DNA of 64,000 bases from positions 16,415,994 through 16,479,993 of the forward strand of contig NC_064040.1 of assembly GCF_932526225.1 (NCBI RefSeq). Direction: 5' to 3'. A model generated the notes under the pieces. That model was not told where the DNA came from and searched no databases. It saw only the letters and a program-made list of their open reading frames with translations. Shown here piece after piece: positions 10,901 to 21,488 of the stretch (position 1 is the first letter of the stretch; the number at the start of each line of letters is the position of its first letter). Source of the DNA: Nematostella vectensis (taxonomy: Eukaryota > Cnidaria > Anthozoa > Actiniaria > Edwardsiidae). The position numbers and the translations under genes were made by a program.

Positions 10901-13900
10901 TTTTTATCATCCTCTCTCGCTTCCTGGAGAACTTTCCTTTTCTTATGCTCCACGGCCCTTTCCATCCCTTAGGTCATCATTAGCACATCTTTAGGATAAT
11001 AAAATAGTTCTCTATTGGTGCGGCGATTCGTTGGAGGCTGGTTGCTATCCTGTTAAAAGCATGAGATGCGTTCAACCTCATCACTATGATGCACAAAAAG
11101 GGAGCAATAAGCACTATTTTTTCGTAGTGCCTCTGCTGGTCAGCTTTTTAAGTGCTTTCGAGCATTAATACCGCAAATGTGTTACAATTCCTGTGCCATT
11201 TTGCTTTATTTGCGCGACAAAGAGTTTCTACAGATGTTTCTCCTGCAGAACATCCAAATCCTCTAATATTCTCAAGAAAAGAATCACAACCTAATAACTT
11301 TGATTAAGGAGGCATATCTAAAGCATCTTATTGGTCTTTGGTGTCTAGTTAACAGACACTTACAAAGCCCCCTTATTAAATCCATCTCTACCTCTTTTTA
11401 TTTAGCCAACGTCAAAATACCCGATAATTGCGATTAATCGCAGATTTAGAAGAAATAAATTTAAAATCAAGACATAATTTCATATTTAGTAGGTTATAGA
11501 CATTGTACGTCCTTGATACATAAAGAATAATCTTTGTTTTACCTAAAATACGCGATTTTATGAGGTACTTACAGCCTATACAGTGCCAATATATGCCGCC
11601 ATATTGGATAACCGTGAGGGGGATTGGGTCTAGCTTTGAAAACGCTTTCTCTTTAATAATTTATTTTAATGCAGCCAACGACAGTTTTATCTTGAAATAT
11701 TAACAAATACTGTTATATTTCCCCTACCAAAAAAACAATCAGATATTTCGCCTTAGTTTTGGAAATACAATATCTTAAATTTCACCACAGGGAGCCCGTG
11801 ATGGACGCTTTTTTTCTAATTTTCATTCCGTTATTACACAAAATCCTCGAGTGGTACCGGTGGGCACCGGTATCAAGCTTGGTGCTTTTGTCCGCTATGT
11901 AAAGATTGAAACACTAAGCGACCGGACTATATGACGTCCAACACGCAACAATCGATTTTCTTTTACAAAAACACAAGCCTTGAACTCCCAACGATTCCCG
12001 GCAAAAAATACAAATGGGCAACATAATGAATAAGAAGGACAAGCCCTGATGTACTAGAGAAGGACATGCCCCGATGTACTAGAGAAGGACATGCCCCGAT
12101 GTACTGGAGAAGGACAAGCCCTGATGTACTGGAGAAGGACATTCCCTGATGTACTGGAGAAGGACAAGCCCTGATGTACTGGAAAAGGACATGCCCTGAT
12201 GAACTGGAGAAGGACATGCCCCGATGTACTGGAGAAGGACAAGCCCTGATGTACTGGAGAAGGACATGCCCTGATGTACTGGAGAAGGACAAGCCCTGAT
12301 GTACTGGAAAAGGACATGCCCTGATGAACTGGAGAAGGACATGCCCTGATGAACTGGAGAAGGACATGCCCTGATGTGCTAGAGAAGGACATGCCCTGAT
12401 GTACTGGAGAAGGACAAGCCCTGATGTACTGGAGAAGGACATGCCCTGATGTACTAGAGAAGGACATGCCCTGATGTACTGGAGAAGGACATGCCCTGAT
12501 GTACTAGAGAAGGACATGCCCTGATGTACTGGAGAAGGACAAGCCCTGATGTACTAGAGAAGGAGATGCCCTGATGTACTAGAGAAGGACAAGCCCTGAT
12601 GTATTGGAGAAGGACAAGCCCTGATGTACTGGAGAAGGACAAGCCCTGATGTACTGGAGAAGGACATGCCCTGATGTACTGGAGAAGGACAAGCCCTGAT
12701 GTACTGGAGAAGGACATGCCCTGATGTACTGGAAAAGGACATGCCCTGATGTACTGGAGAAGGACATGCCCTGATGTACTGGAGAAGGACATGCCCTGAT
12801 GTACTGGAGAAGGACATGCCCCGATGTACTGGAGAAGGACATGCCCTGATGTACTGGAGAAGGACATGCCCTGATGCACTGGAGAAGGACATGCCCTGAT
12901 GTACTGGAGAAGGACAAGCCCTGATGTACTGGAGGACATGCCCTGATGTACTGGAGAAGGACAAGCCCTGATGTACTGGAAAAGGACATGCCCTGATGTA
13001 CTGGAGAAGGACATGCCCTGATGTACTGGAGAAGGACATGCCCTGATGTACTGGAGAAGGACATGCCCTGCTGTACTGGAGAAGGACATTCCCTGATGTA
13101 CTGGAGAAGGACATGCCCTGATGTACTTAAGAATAATATGCCCTGATGTACTGGAGAAGGACAAGCCCTGATGTACTGGAGAAGGACAAGCCCTGATGTA
13201 CTAGAGAAGAACAAGCCCTGATGTACTGGAGAAGGACATGCCCTGATGTACTTAAGAATAATATGCCCTGATGTACTACAAAAGGAAAAGCCCTGATGTA
13301 CTGGGGAAGGACAAGCCCTGATGTACTGGAGAAGGACAAGCCCTGATGTACTGGAGAAGGACATGCCCTGATGTACTGGAGAAGGACAAGCCCTGATGTA
13401 CTGGAGAAGGACATGCCCTGATGTACTGGAAAAGGACATGCCCTGATGTACTGGAGAAGGACATGCCCTGATGTACTGGAGAAGGACATGCCCTGATGTA
13501 CTGGAGAAGGACATGCCCCGATGTACTGGAGAAGGACATGCCCTGATGTACTGGAGAAGGACATGCCCTGATGCACTGGAGAAGGACATGCCCTGATGTA
13601 CTGGAGAAGGACAAGCCCTGATGTACTGGAGGACATGCCCTGATGTACTGGAGAAGGACAAGCCCTGATGTACTGGAAAAGGACATGCCCTGATGTACTG
13701 GAGAAGGACATGCCCTGATGTACTGGAGAAGGACATGCCCTGATGTACTGGAGAAGGACATGCCCTGCTGTACTGGAGAAGGACATTCCCTGATGTACTG
13801 GAGAAGGACATGCCCTGATGTACTTAAGAATAATATGCCCTGATGTACTGGAGAAGGACAAGCCCTGATGTACTGGAGAAGGACAAGCCCTGATGTACTA

Positions 13901-16900
13901 GAGAAGAACAAGCCCTGATGTACTGGAGAAGGACATGCCCTGATGTACTTAAGAATAATATGCCCTGATGTACTACAAAAGGAAAAGCCCTGATGTACTG
14001 GAGAAGGACAAGCCCTGATGTACTGGAGAAGGACAAGCCCTGATGTACCGGAGAAGGACATGCCCTGATGTACTGGAGATGGACAAGCCCTGATGTACTT
14101 AAGAATAATATGCCCTGATGTACTACAAAAGGAAAAGCCCTGATGTACTGGAGAAGGACAAGCCCTGATGTACTGGAGAAGGACAAGCCCTGATGTACTG
14201 GAGAAGGACATGCCCTGATGTACTGGAGATGGACAAGCCCTGATGTACTGGAAAAGGACATGCCCCGATGAAATGGAGAAGGACATGCCCTGATGTACTG
14301 GAGAAGGACATGCCCTGATGTACTGGAGAAGGACATGCCCTGCTGTACTGGAGAAGGACATTCCCTGATGTACTGGAGAAGGACATGCCCTGATGTACTG
14401 GAGAAGGACAAGCCCTGATGTACTAGAGAAGGACATGCCCCGATGTACTGGAGAAGGACATGCCCCGATGTTCTGGAGAAGGACATGCCCCGATGTACTG
14501 GAGAAGGACATGCCCTGATGTACTGGAGAAGGACATGCCCTGGTGCACTGGAGAAGGACATGCCCTGGTGCACCGGAGAAGGACATGCCCTGATGTACTG
14601 GAGAAGGACATGCCTTGATGTACTGGAGAAGGACATGCCCCGATGTACTGGAGAAGGACATGCCCTGATGAACTTGTGAAGGACAAGCCCTGATGTACTG
14701 GAGAAGGACATGCCCTGATGTACTGGAGAAGGACATGCCCTGATGTACTGGAGAAGGACAAGCCCTGATGTACTAGAGAAGGACAAGCCCTGATGTACTA
14801 GAGAAGGACATGCCCTGCTGTACTGGAGAAGGACATTCCCTGATGTACTGGAGAAGGACATGCCCTGATGTACTGGAGAAGGACAAGCCCTGATGTACTA
14901 GAGAAGGACATGCCCTGATGTACTGGAGAAGGACAAGCCCTGATGAACTGGAAAAGGACGTGCCCTGATGTACTGGAGAAGGACATGCCCTGATGTACTG
15001 GAGAAGGACAAGCCCTGATGTACTGGAGAAGGAAATGCCCTGATGAACTGGAAAAGGACGTGCCCCGATGTACTGGCTTTGGCAACCAGGTCCATTGCTC
15101 TAGCTGCGGTCGTAAGATTGTAAGCTACTGTAACACCACGCGCAGCGTCCCTTGGAGTGGGGTCACTTACTGCTTGAGGATACCAAGTCGTATATATTTA
15201 AAGGATTGGAAACGCACACTTTCACCAGAAATGTAGTTAACTGGTTCGCGCGCAATTAAAAATGTTTTGTGAAAAGCGTAAAATTAAAACACAACAATAA
15301 TTTCTACGTTAACAGCAAGTCCATAAAGTCGAACATGCGAGTGCACTGAAGTTCTTAATCAAGCCACACTCCTGGTCCGGTTATTTGATTAGAGTTCTTA
15401 CCCCGCCCAAGCATATCTCACCATTCCAAGCCACGAGGAGTCGCCAGCAGAGCACATCTTCGGAATGATGACCACGTGCTTGCCTTTCTCGAAGCATGCC
15501 TTTAAAAAAGAGAGTGCCTATTTAGCGAAGCATATAATCCTTTATACAACAACGTTAGTAAAACGCGAGCTCTGTGGTCGAGAAGAGTTCCTAATTACAG
15601 CACGACGTACACAAGTTTGGCGTCATTTTGCACGTGCTGGCCATTCAAATCACTTTTCTTGTTGTTGTAAAATCCAGATCTCATTTTAATGCGTTAATTA
15701 TGCACGTATGACGTCACAGCGTGTCACAAAACTCCACTCTGTCTTGTAACATACTTTTTTGTTCGTGACACACTGTAAAACCAGCCATGTATCGATGACA
15801 GATGCACGCAAAAAATGACATTCGTTTGTTAAATAGACAGCACACAGTCGATTGGACTAATTGAAACCAGGCCAGGGTACATCTCAACTTTGTTAAGATG
15901 ACAGTGAAAACACTAAAGTTTTAAACAGCCGTAGGACCTGATTTCTCTCAAATAACAAGCCAACTATCTCGACTCATACTTTATTGGCTTGCATAATATT
16001 TCTTAGACTAAGAATACATCCATATTTATTCTTACACTCATCCAGCACAGCACGGTTGACCTTTTGTGTAAACTACAGGCGAATTTCGATTGTAAAAGCC
16101 GGCTGTACTTTACCATATTAAGCCAGCACAAGCACAATTAGGCAAATTCCTTAGTACCTTGCAGGTGAAGTAGCGGTTGTCGTACTGCGCCTGGTACTTG
16201 CATCTTGTCTCACATGTATGCGACTGGTCCTGATTGGTGTGATTCATACTCTGCTGGCATCGGCTCCTGAAATGATAGAAGACTTATCAGCTACAGAGGT
16301 GGACGAGAGATGAGCAGAGACCAGATATTTCCTGGGATGGGGTATTTCCATTCCTTCATCATTCAATCATTACATACCCCCAAGGGTGGAGCCAAAACTA
16401 AAGATTTCTCTTTGGGGGATTCTTTAGCTATTTTTTCATGCTAAGAATCATTACAGTACGTACCCGCATGACAGACAGCTTGATTGACAGGTGAAATACT
16501 CGTCTGGGAAGGTACTGGGTATTGTCTGTTCTAGATCGCTGTTGAACTTCTCATTGAGAAACTGAAGAAATGAAAAAAAATCATTGACATGTGAATTTTG
16601 AAATAATAATGCTATTTCTCCTCTCTCACATACCATGAGTGCATTGAAGATAACGTGAGGTGACCGTGGTGATCGGACGGAGCTGTCAGCCAAGTGTTGC
16701 TTGATGACCTTTCTCAGCGCACTGAAATCTGTCGGGAGAGAGTATGTTCTTGTCCCAATGTACATAATTGAGCTGAACGCCTGTGGAATGCGACCTACAT
16801 CTGTGAATCTCTGCTTGAGGATGTCATTTGCATTCCTAGTACTGACGCCTGTAAGAATAAGATAAAAAAGATGATGGAGGCTTGCCTGGCCAAAATAGCA

Positions 16901-19526
16901 CAAAAGTCCAAGTGTTGTCTCCAGGTGTTTCCACGTAGGTTTTTTTAAGCGTAAAAATGTCTGTGTACTCTGTGTGTAATGGTTACCTTTGGGTATTGTA
17001 TCTGTACCCAAATAAGAATCCCTATAGCCAAATGGCCTACACCCAAAGCATCCCTCTAGCCTAACAGGCCCCACCAAAAGTACCACTCCAGCCTAACAGG
17101 CCACACCCAAAGTAACCCTCTATCCTAATGAGCCACACCCAAAGCATCCTTCTAGCCAAACGGGCCACACCCAAAGCACCCCTCTAGCCTAATGGGCCAC
17201 ACACAAAATACTTCTTCACCGTAATTGGTCACACCCCATTAAAGACATTGAAATGCATAGAGTGCGTGATTTTAGGCTTGGGGATCAACTTCCCCAGTAA
17301 AAGTTCTCACAGCTGATTCACAAATTAAAAACAACAATCAATCATGTGTTTACAACCCCTCAATTCGCTTCCAATTCCCTTTTAGTGAAAAAGATACATC
17401 CAAAACTTAATCCTCTAGCCTAACAGACTTTTGGGCCATACGCAATGCACCCCTCTATCCTGATGGAAAATATTGAAAAAGGATGACCCATATGGAATGT
17501 TTAATCCCCTGCATTTGGTATATGCATCAGATTATAAAGTGCATTCATAAATCAGAAAGGCTAACCTGTTAAAGTAGTTTGCTCATCTGCTACACCCAAC
17601 ACATCTGTGTGCTGTGTCTCATGGAATATGATGAGTGCAGGGCCCAGGGAGCACAGTGGGACATTCAGATTACAGCGTTCAGTGGCGGCCCTCAGTTCCT
17701 TGGTAAAATGTTTCAAGTAAGCTTCAGACGCATCTCCCAAAAATGTAAACATGTCTGTATGAAGCCTTTCTGCTCTCGTCCGATAAATAACAATATCAGA
17801 AATTGCAAGGACTTTTAAAAGAAGGCGAGTCCTTTGATTCTGGTTCCCAGACATTCCAAGAAGACCCTCTGTGTCAAGAACAATACAGTGATGGACAGCA
17901 TCATAAGAGGCCCAGACACCAACTGTGCAAGAAAGCTGCGATGCTGATGTTTTGAATATCTCTTGCCCATCAAAGAAGGTGTGGTTTAAAGTGTATGACT
18001 TCCCATCTCCTGTGTTGCCAAATATGGACAGAATCTTCAGGCTTGTCTGACCTTGGCAGCCAAGTTGGTTAATAAACTCTTCTGCATTCTGCACCTGCAG
18101 GACAAAAGAAGCGCATATTAAGTAGAATGCCTTATTATTATATATTAATCATCATTTTAGCATACTATTGAAGCAGGATACTTTATTATTGACCTTGTTT
18201 TACAGGATGTAGCCTGTGAGCGGCTAAAGGGGAGGGGAGGGGGGAAGGGAAGAAAGGAGAGCCTGCCGGCAGACCATTGTTCTAGCCACGCTGCCCTTAA
18301 GAATGTGTACTCAAGTAGCTGTCAAAATTAACCAATCACATGAACTGTGTACATTGTAATTTTACTTCAGCTTCTTGTCAAAATGTGCTACATGAAAATT
18401 GTCTTGTTTCTTCGCACTATGTGTTCTCCGGTATGTCCACATGAAAAAAAATTAAATTCAGTCAACAAACCCAGGAACGAGTGCTGTCGTTATTGCAAAA
18501 TCATATTTGAAATTCAATACATAAACAAGCTGACTTATGATTCTTTCACCAAAATTTTTTAGATCAATACCCTTGGTCTGTACTTTGTGAGTTTCATTGA
18601 CTACGCAGGCAGCGAGGTTTTCCTTGAAGGTAGAGTCCTGTGTTAGCGCCTTCATAAAATTCTTGTCTGTGGCGTTTTCAACAGAGCTGTAAACGATTTA
18701 AAACCGACCGCTCAAGATGGATTAGATGTTATTGGGGTCAAGGGAACAGGCTGATATCCCCAGTGATTCCAGTCCACTGACCTGATCCTCTATGATGCTG
18801 TTTATTAGCATGACGATTACAAGCACAAATGCTTTTGATTTCGTTCTCGCTTCGGCAAGAAGCTAAGGATTTAAAAAATTCAACTATTCCAAACCCCATC
18901 GGCATAATTGCCAACACATCATTCCTTAAAAAATAACTGCCTCAAGCATTGCAACTGGTAGTTTTTAGGCAAAAACCAGTCCTTTTGAATCTCGTAGGGT
19001 CAACAAAATGCTCGATAAACAATTTTGAAATTCTTACTCGACCAACTCACAGGCATTTTCTTGCACGAAAACTCGTTGATACGATGCATTGATGGATGTA
19101 CAACACATGTGACACGTCCCAGCCAATAGGGAGTCTAGAACAATAGTCTAGAACAATAGTCTGCGGGCAGGCTCTCCTTTCTTTCCCTCCTCCCAGTCAG
19201 GCTATACAGGATGCTACCCAGTTTGATCAAGTAAAAAACAGTTATCAAGTACATTAAATTATAAGAGTAGGTGTGACTGAAAAAGTCCATAGGAAATTCA
19301 AAGTTTGTTCAAGTTCTGGGTCTCACTATGTATCTGATAAGATCAGCTCATCCTGAAATAGGCTATAATAGCTGTATACCTTCAGCACTTCTTTGTCATC
19401 AAGCAGAAGAAAGCTTCTCCCGCTATTGACTTCATCCTGCTGTTGGGATGTTTTCAAAGTCTGTCTGTTTGACATAGTTGCATCTCTACTTTGAGGTGGG
19501 TCCTTAGATTCACCAACTTTGGTCAT
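7973..19526 (-). CDS. ZFYVE1: ZFYVE1 (DFCP1): P-loop domain plus two FYVE fingers
   Basis: Ten exons: 19526-19380, 18094-17566, 16848-16634, 16561-16464, 16266-16158, 15499-15402, 9468-9351, 8957-8787, 8720-8518 and 8366-7973. All phases agree; about 693 aa. The order follows human ZFYVE1: SFLLLDDKEVLK, then a nucleotide-binding domain with P-loop GNTGDGKSYT and DTEG, a Cys-rich segment (FPDEYFTCQSSCLSCG), and tandem FYVE fingers with KHHCRACGGGFCDNC and RKHHCRSCGQGFCDEC. The protein ends PVRVCDKCVTKKGEL, nearly as in human. In vertebrates it binds PI3P, marks omegasomes where autophagosomes form, and is found on ER, Golgi and lipid droplets. The human N-terminal zinc-binding region was not found upstream. 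The first ATG follows an AG that could be a splice acceptor, so an upstream exon is possible. Confidence 0.9.
9090..9350. repeat. Minisatellite made of copies of the ZFYVE1 exon-7 splice-donor junction
   Basis: On the minus strand the exon ends ...GTTTGGCCAGGG followed by GTAAGACATG. The next about 260 bp repeat this junction roughly six times (plus strand: CTTACCCCTGGCCAAACGTG), with variable spacing of about 40 to 62 bp. Each copy therefore carries a potential GTAAG donor. Confidence 0.85.
9481..12030. other. ZFYVE1 intron, no gene recognised
   Basis: This is the first part, in plus coordinates, of the 5.9-kb intron between exons 9351-9468 and 15402-15499. Apart from the inverted-repeat copy at 9591-9650 and short palindromes such as ACCGGTGGGCACCGGT near 11860, I see only AT-rich sequence. 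Confidence 0.6.
9591..9650. repeat. Inverted-repeat element, right copy
   Basis: TGCAATCATATGGAAACCAC through ATGGTCAAATTAGCTAC is the reverse complement of 7155-7212 with a few changes. The pair encloses the last ZFYVE1 exons and the second 102-bp array. Confidence 0.7.
12034..15080. repeat. 3-kb minisatellite, 25-bp unit, about 120 copies
   Basis: The unit is TGTACTGGAGAAGGACATGC plus CCTGA, with frequent A/T and C/T variants and occasional longer changes such as CTTAAGAATAATATGCC. It lies entirely in a ZFYVE1 intron. Because 25 is not a multiple of three, all frames cycle through the same peptide types, giving artefactual minus-strand open frames of up to 486 codons (PSPVHQGMSFSSTSGHVLL). 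The array carries a long-range duplication of about 697 bp. Confidence 0.98.
18201..19219. mobile_element. About 1-kb inverted-repeat element in a ZFYVE1 intron
   Basis: The left arm (18201-18294, with GGAGAGCCTGCCGGCAGACC and ATTGTTCTAG) and the right arm (19125-19219, reverse complement) pair over about 90 bp with gaps. The interior contains a decayed helicase fragment. No clear target-site duplication was seen, so the class is unknown. Confidence 0.65.
18560..19070 (-). pseudogene. Decayed RecQ-like helicase fragment
   Basis: Successive minus-strand frames read CLRQLFF, then NDVLAIMPMGFG (a Walker A relic, where RecQ-like proteins have PTGFGKS), then SIIEDQVSGLESLGISACSL (a motif Ia-type stretch), then TFKENLAACVVNETHKVQTK (motif II, with NETH in place of DEAH/DESH). 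Frameshifts and stops separate the blocks and the catalytic residues are altered, so it cannot be active. It sits inside the 18201-19219 inverted-repeat element and probably arrived with it. The family call is from motif memory only. Confidence 0.65.
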
Positions 19527-20717
19527 CTAAGATAAAGCATTCAAACATCACCTAAACCCTATTTAGAGAAGCTCAAAAATTGACAACAAAAAACGCCACC
19601 CCTCCCCCCTAAAATAGAGTAAATTTTGATTGTGTTTTTTTAAAACTTGGTATAAAACGTTTATATGACATGGATTTACGTTGAGCATGTCATATTAATA
19701 GTTGATCTTAACGACTTAAAGCGTTTTGCCTAATTTTCATCAAACCAATGTCTCAAAACTTGGTTGCTATGGTTACCAGGGTACACATATCAAAATTTTG
19801 TTTCCACAAAACTGCTCCCAGATAAATTCAAGGTAGAGTCATCAAATTTCAATGCTCTAGCCCTTCTAGTTCAAACATTATTACAGATCAAAGGTGCTGG
19901 GGGCCTCAAACTCCCCCCCCCCCCCCCTTCCCCCCTGGTCTGTATAGGGTTAATCTCAACATCATCAATCAAATGTTTAGCAATCGAACTCAATGAGATT
20001 TGAATTGCTTGTTGGTTGGTTCACAATTGGTAGAACAATTAAACACAAACGGGTTCACCCTAAATATTTTCAAACTGAACTGAATCAAATGTTCTATTAT
20101 TGAAATTTTGACTTTCAATTTGTTTCAACACTGACTTTACTTGACGACTTCAGATTCTCAGTTTTTTGCCCTGTTTATTCAATGACCAAAACAACAAGAG
20201 CTTCCAAAACCTTGAAAACAAACTCAACGAGAAACACTATGGAAAAGCCTCTTTTAGCAGGATATTGCTACATTTAATGAAAAAAATTGAATAATTTAAT
20301 TGTCCACATGGTTTCGAGTTTGAATGAGTTCAGAAATCAAACTAAAAAAAAAACCTTTCTATAACTAAGTTCACTTAGTTAAAGTTCGGTTGAATTTGAA
20401 TGGAATTTTGTTTGCAATCATTCAACTAATTACTAATTTTAGAACCACCACAAAAATAGCTGATCCTTTATATTTTCTCCATGTACCTATCTAACTGCAT
20501 TAAAAAAGAGAGCTGCTTAAGAACTTGAAATTCATTTCAATGCCCGCTTTCCTGGCCTCTCAGAATAAACAAAAAATAAGGTGTTACAAACGTAGTCAAA
20601 TGAGATAGCTTCTGGTCTGTTGTTTACTTGAGGCATTGGGGGTAAAAGTCCAATTAAGCTCGTTTGTCAAAGTACAACAAGAAAGTCGCATTGAACTCGA
20701 TTAATCAGTAGCTATTA
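19527..20717. other. Between the ZFYVE1 5' end and the microprotein gene; no gene recognised
   Basis: AT-rich sequence with a run of 16 Cs near 19914-19928. I searched the minus strand for the missing ZFYVE1 N-terminal zinc-finger exons and saw no Cys/His pattern. Confidence 0.5.
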
Positions 20718-20723
20718 TTTATT
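20718..20723 (-). promoter_or_regulatory. AATAAA polyadenylation signal overlapping the stop codon
   Basis: On the minus strand the 85-aa frame ends CAATAAATAATAG, so AATAAA overlaps the TAA stop. If used, the transcript would have almost no 3' UTR. Confidence 0.5.
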
Positions 20724-20976
20724 GGAAAAAGATAGTAGAAGATAAGAATTTGATCAAATCCGATAGGGCCGACCAAAGTGAAATCCTCACAAACAACAAC
20801 ACAAAACTCATGACAAAGCACAAATCAGCTCTCTGACGCAACCTGTGTTTTACGTTACGAACCTTCGTAGAACGCTTAGACTTTTCCCCGCTAGACTTCG
20901 CCCCGGCGGATTTTTGGGGGCTCACTCTAGCTTCTGCTTCACCCTCAGGAAGTTGTGATGGTAAAATAGCCGCCAT
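20719..20976 (-). CDS. 85-aa single-pass membrane microprotein, one exon
   Basis: ATG at 20976 is in good context (CCAAATGGCGG). The product starts MAAILPSQLPEGEAEARV, continues with a Lys/Arg-rich stretch (SGEKSKRSTKVRNVKHRLRQ), has one hydrophobic segment (FVMSFVLLFVRISLW) and ends DLIKFLSSTIFFQ. The basic stretch before the helix predicts a cytosolic N-terminus. The frame stays open upstream to 21114, but the MAAIL start has the best context. It is head to head with RTF1 and 512 bp from its ATG, which supports a real promoter. I do not recognise the family; it could be a SMIM-type protein. Confidence 0.55.
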   Translation of the reverse strand: MAAILPSQLPEGEAEARVSPQKSAGAKSSGEKSKRSTKVRNVKHRLRQRADLCFVMSFVLLFVRISLWSALSDLIKFLSSTIFFQ

Positions 20977-21488
20977 TTGGAAGCAATTTGTCAGACAGAA
21001 GCGGACATTGACGTGTGTTCGCTTCCAAATAAAATAACGAAGGCGAGGGACTGGGCGCCACAACAGACTGGGTAGCCTGGCTAAGGGAGCAATCTCCCAG
21101 GATGCAGTGCGCATTAAAATATTTTTTTCGTTTTGTGAAAATAATATTAAAATATATCAATTTATTTGTATTTCTTGCAAGACTACGTATATATGTGTGT
21201 GTTTTTTTGACAACTTTAACTCAAGTTGCTAATCTAATTTAGAATTTTAGGACTAGAATTTTCTCATATATCATGCACTCTAGCTCTAGACACTAACATG
21301 TAACAATGCAATTACTTTATTTCTAATATTACCTTTAGTTTTGATGAAACTTTAACTTAGAGAGCCATGGGAAATTGTATAAACAAATTTAAGTTGGCCA
21401 GAGTCACAGTAATCTGGGTACCCTGTGTATACTTATAACTAAGACGCCTAGCCTTTAACTGTATGCCACCAGGCCTTCTTGTAGCTCG
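20977..21488. promoter_or_regulatory. Probable bidirectional promoter, microprotein gene / RTF1
   Basis: 512 bp separate the two divergent ATGs. There is no obvious TATA box near either start, though AT-rich tracts (AAATATTTTTTTCG, ATATATCAATTTATTTG) lie near the middle. Inferred from gene arrangement only. Confidence 0.45.

Noticed and set aside
11963-15095. Minus-strand open frames of up to 486 codons rich in PSPVHQGMSFSSTSGH
   Set aside because: They are translations of the 25-bp minisatellite in cycling frames, inside a ZFYVE1 intron, with no splice or family support.
15018-15236. Cys-containing frames at 15070-15200 (plus HCSSCGRK; minus AMDLVAKAS) as a ZFYVE1 exon abutting the 25-bp array
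   Set aside because: The phases fail. The exon at 15499-15402 (ACFEKGKHVVIIPK to MVRYAWAG) matches human ZFYVE1 and joins both neighbours in frame. This also removes the 3-kb array from the donor-seeded class.
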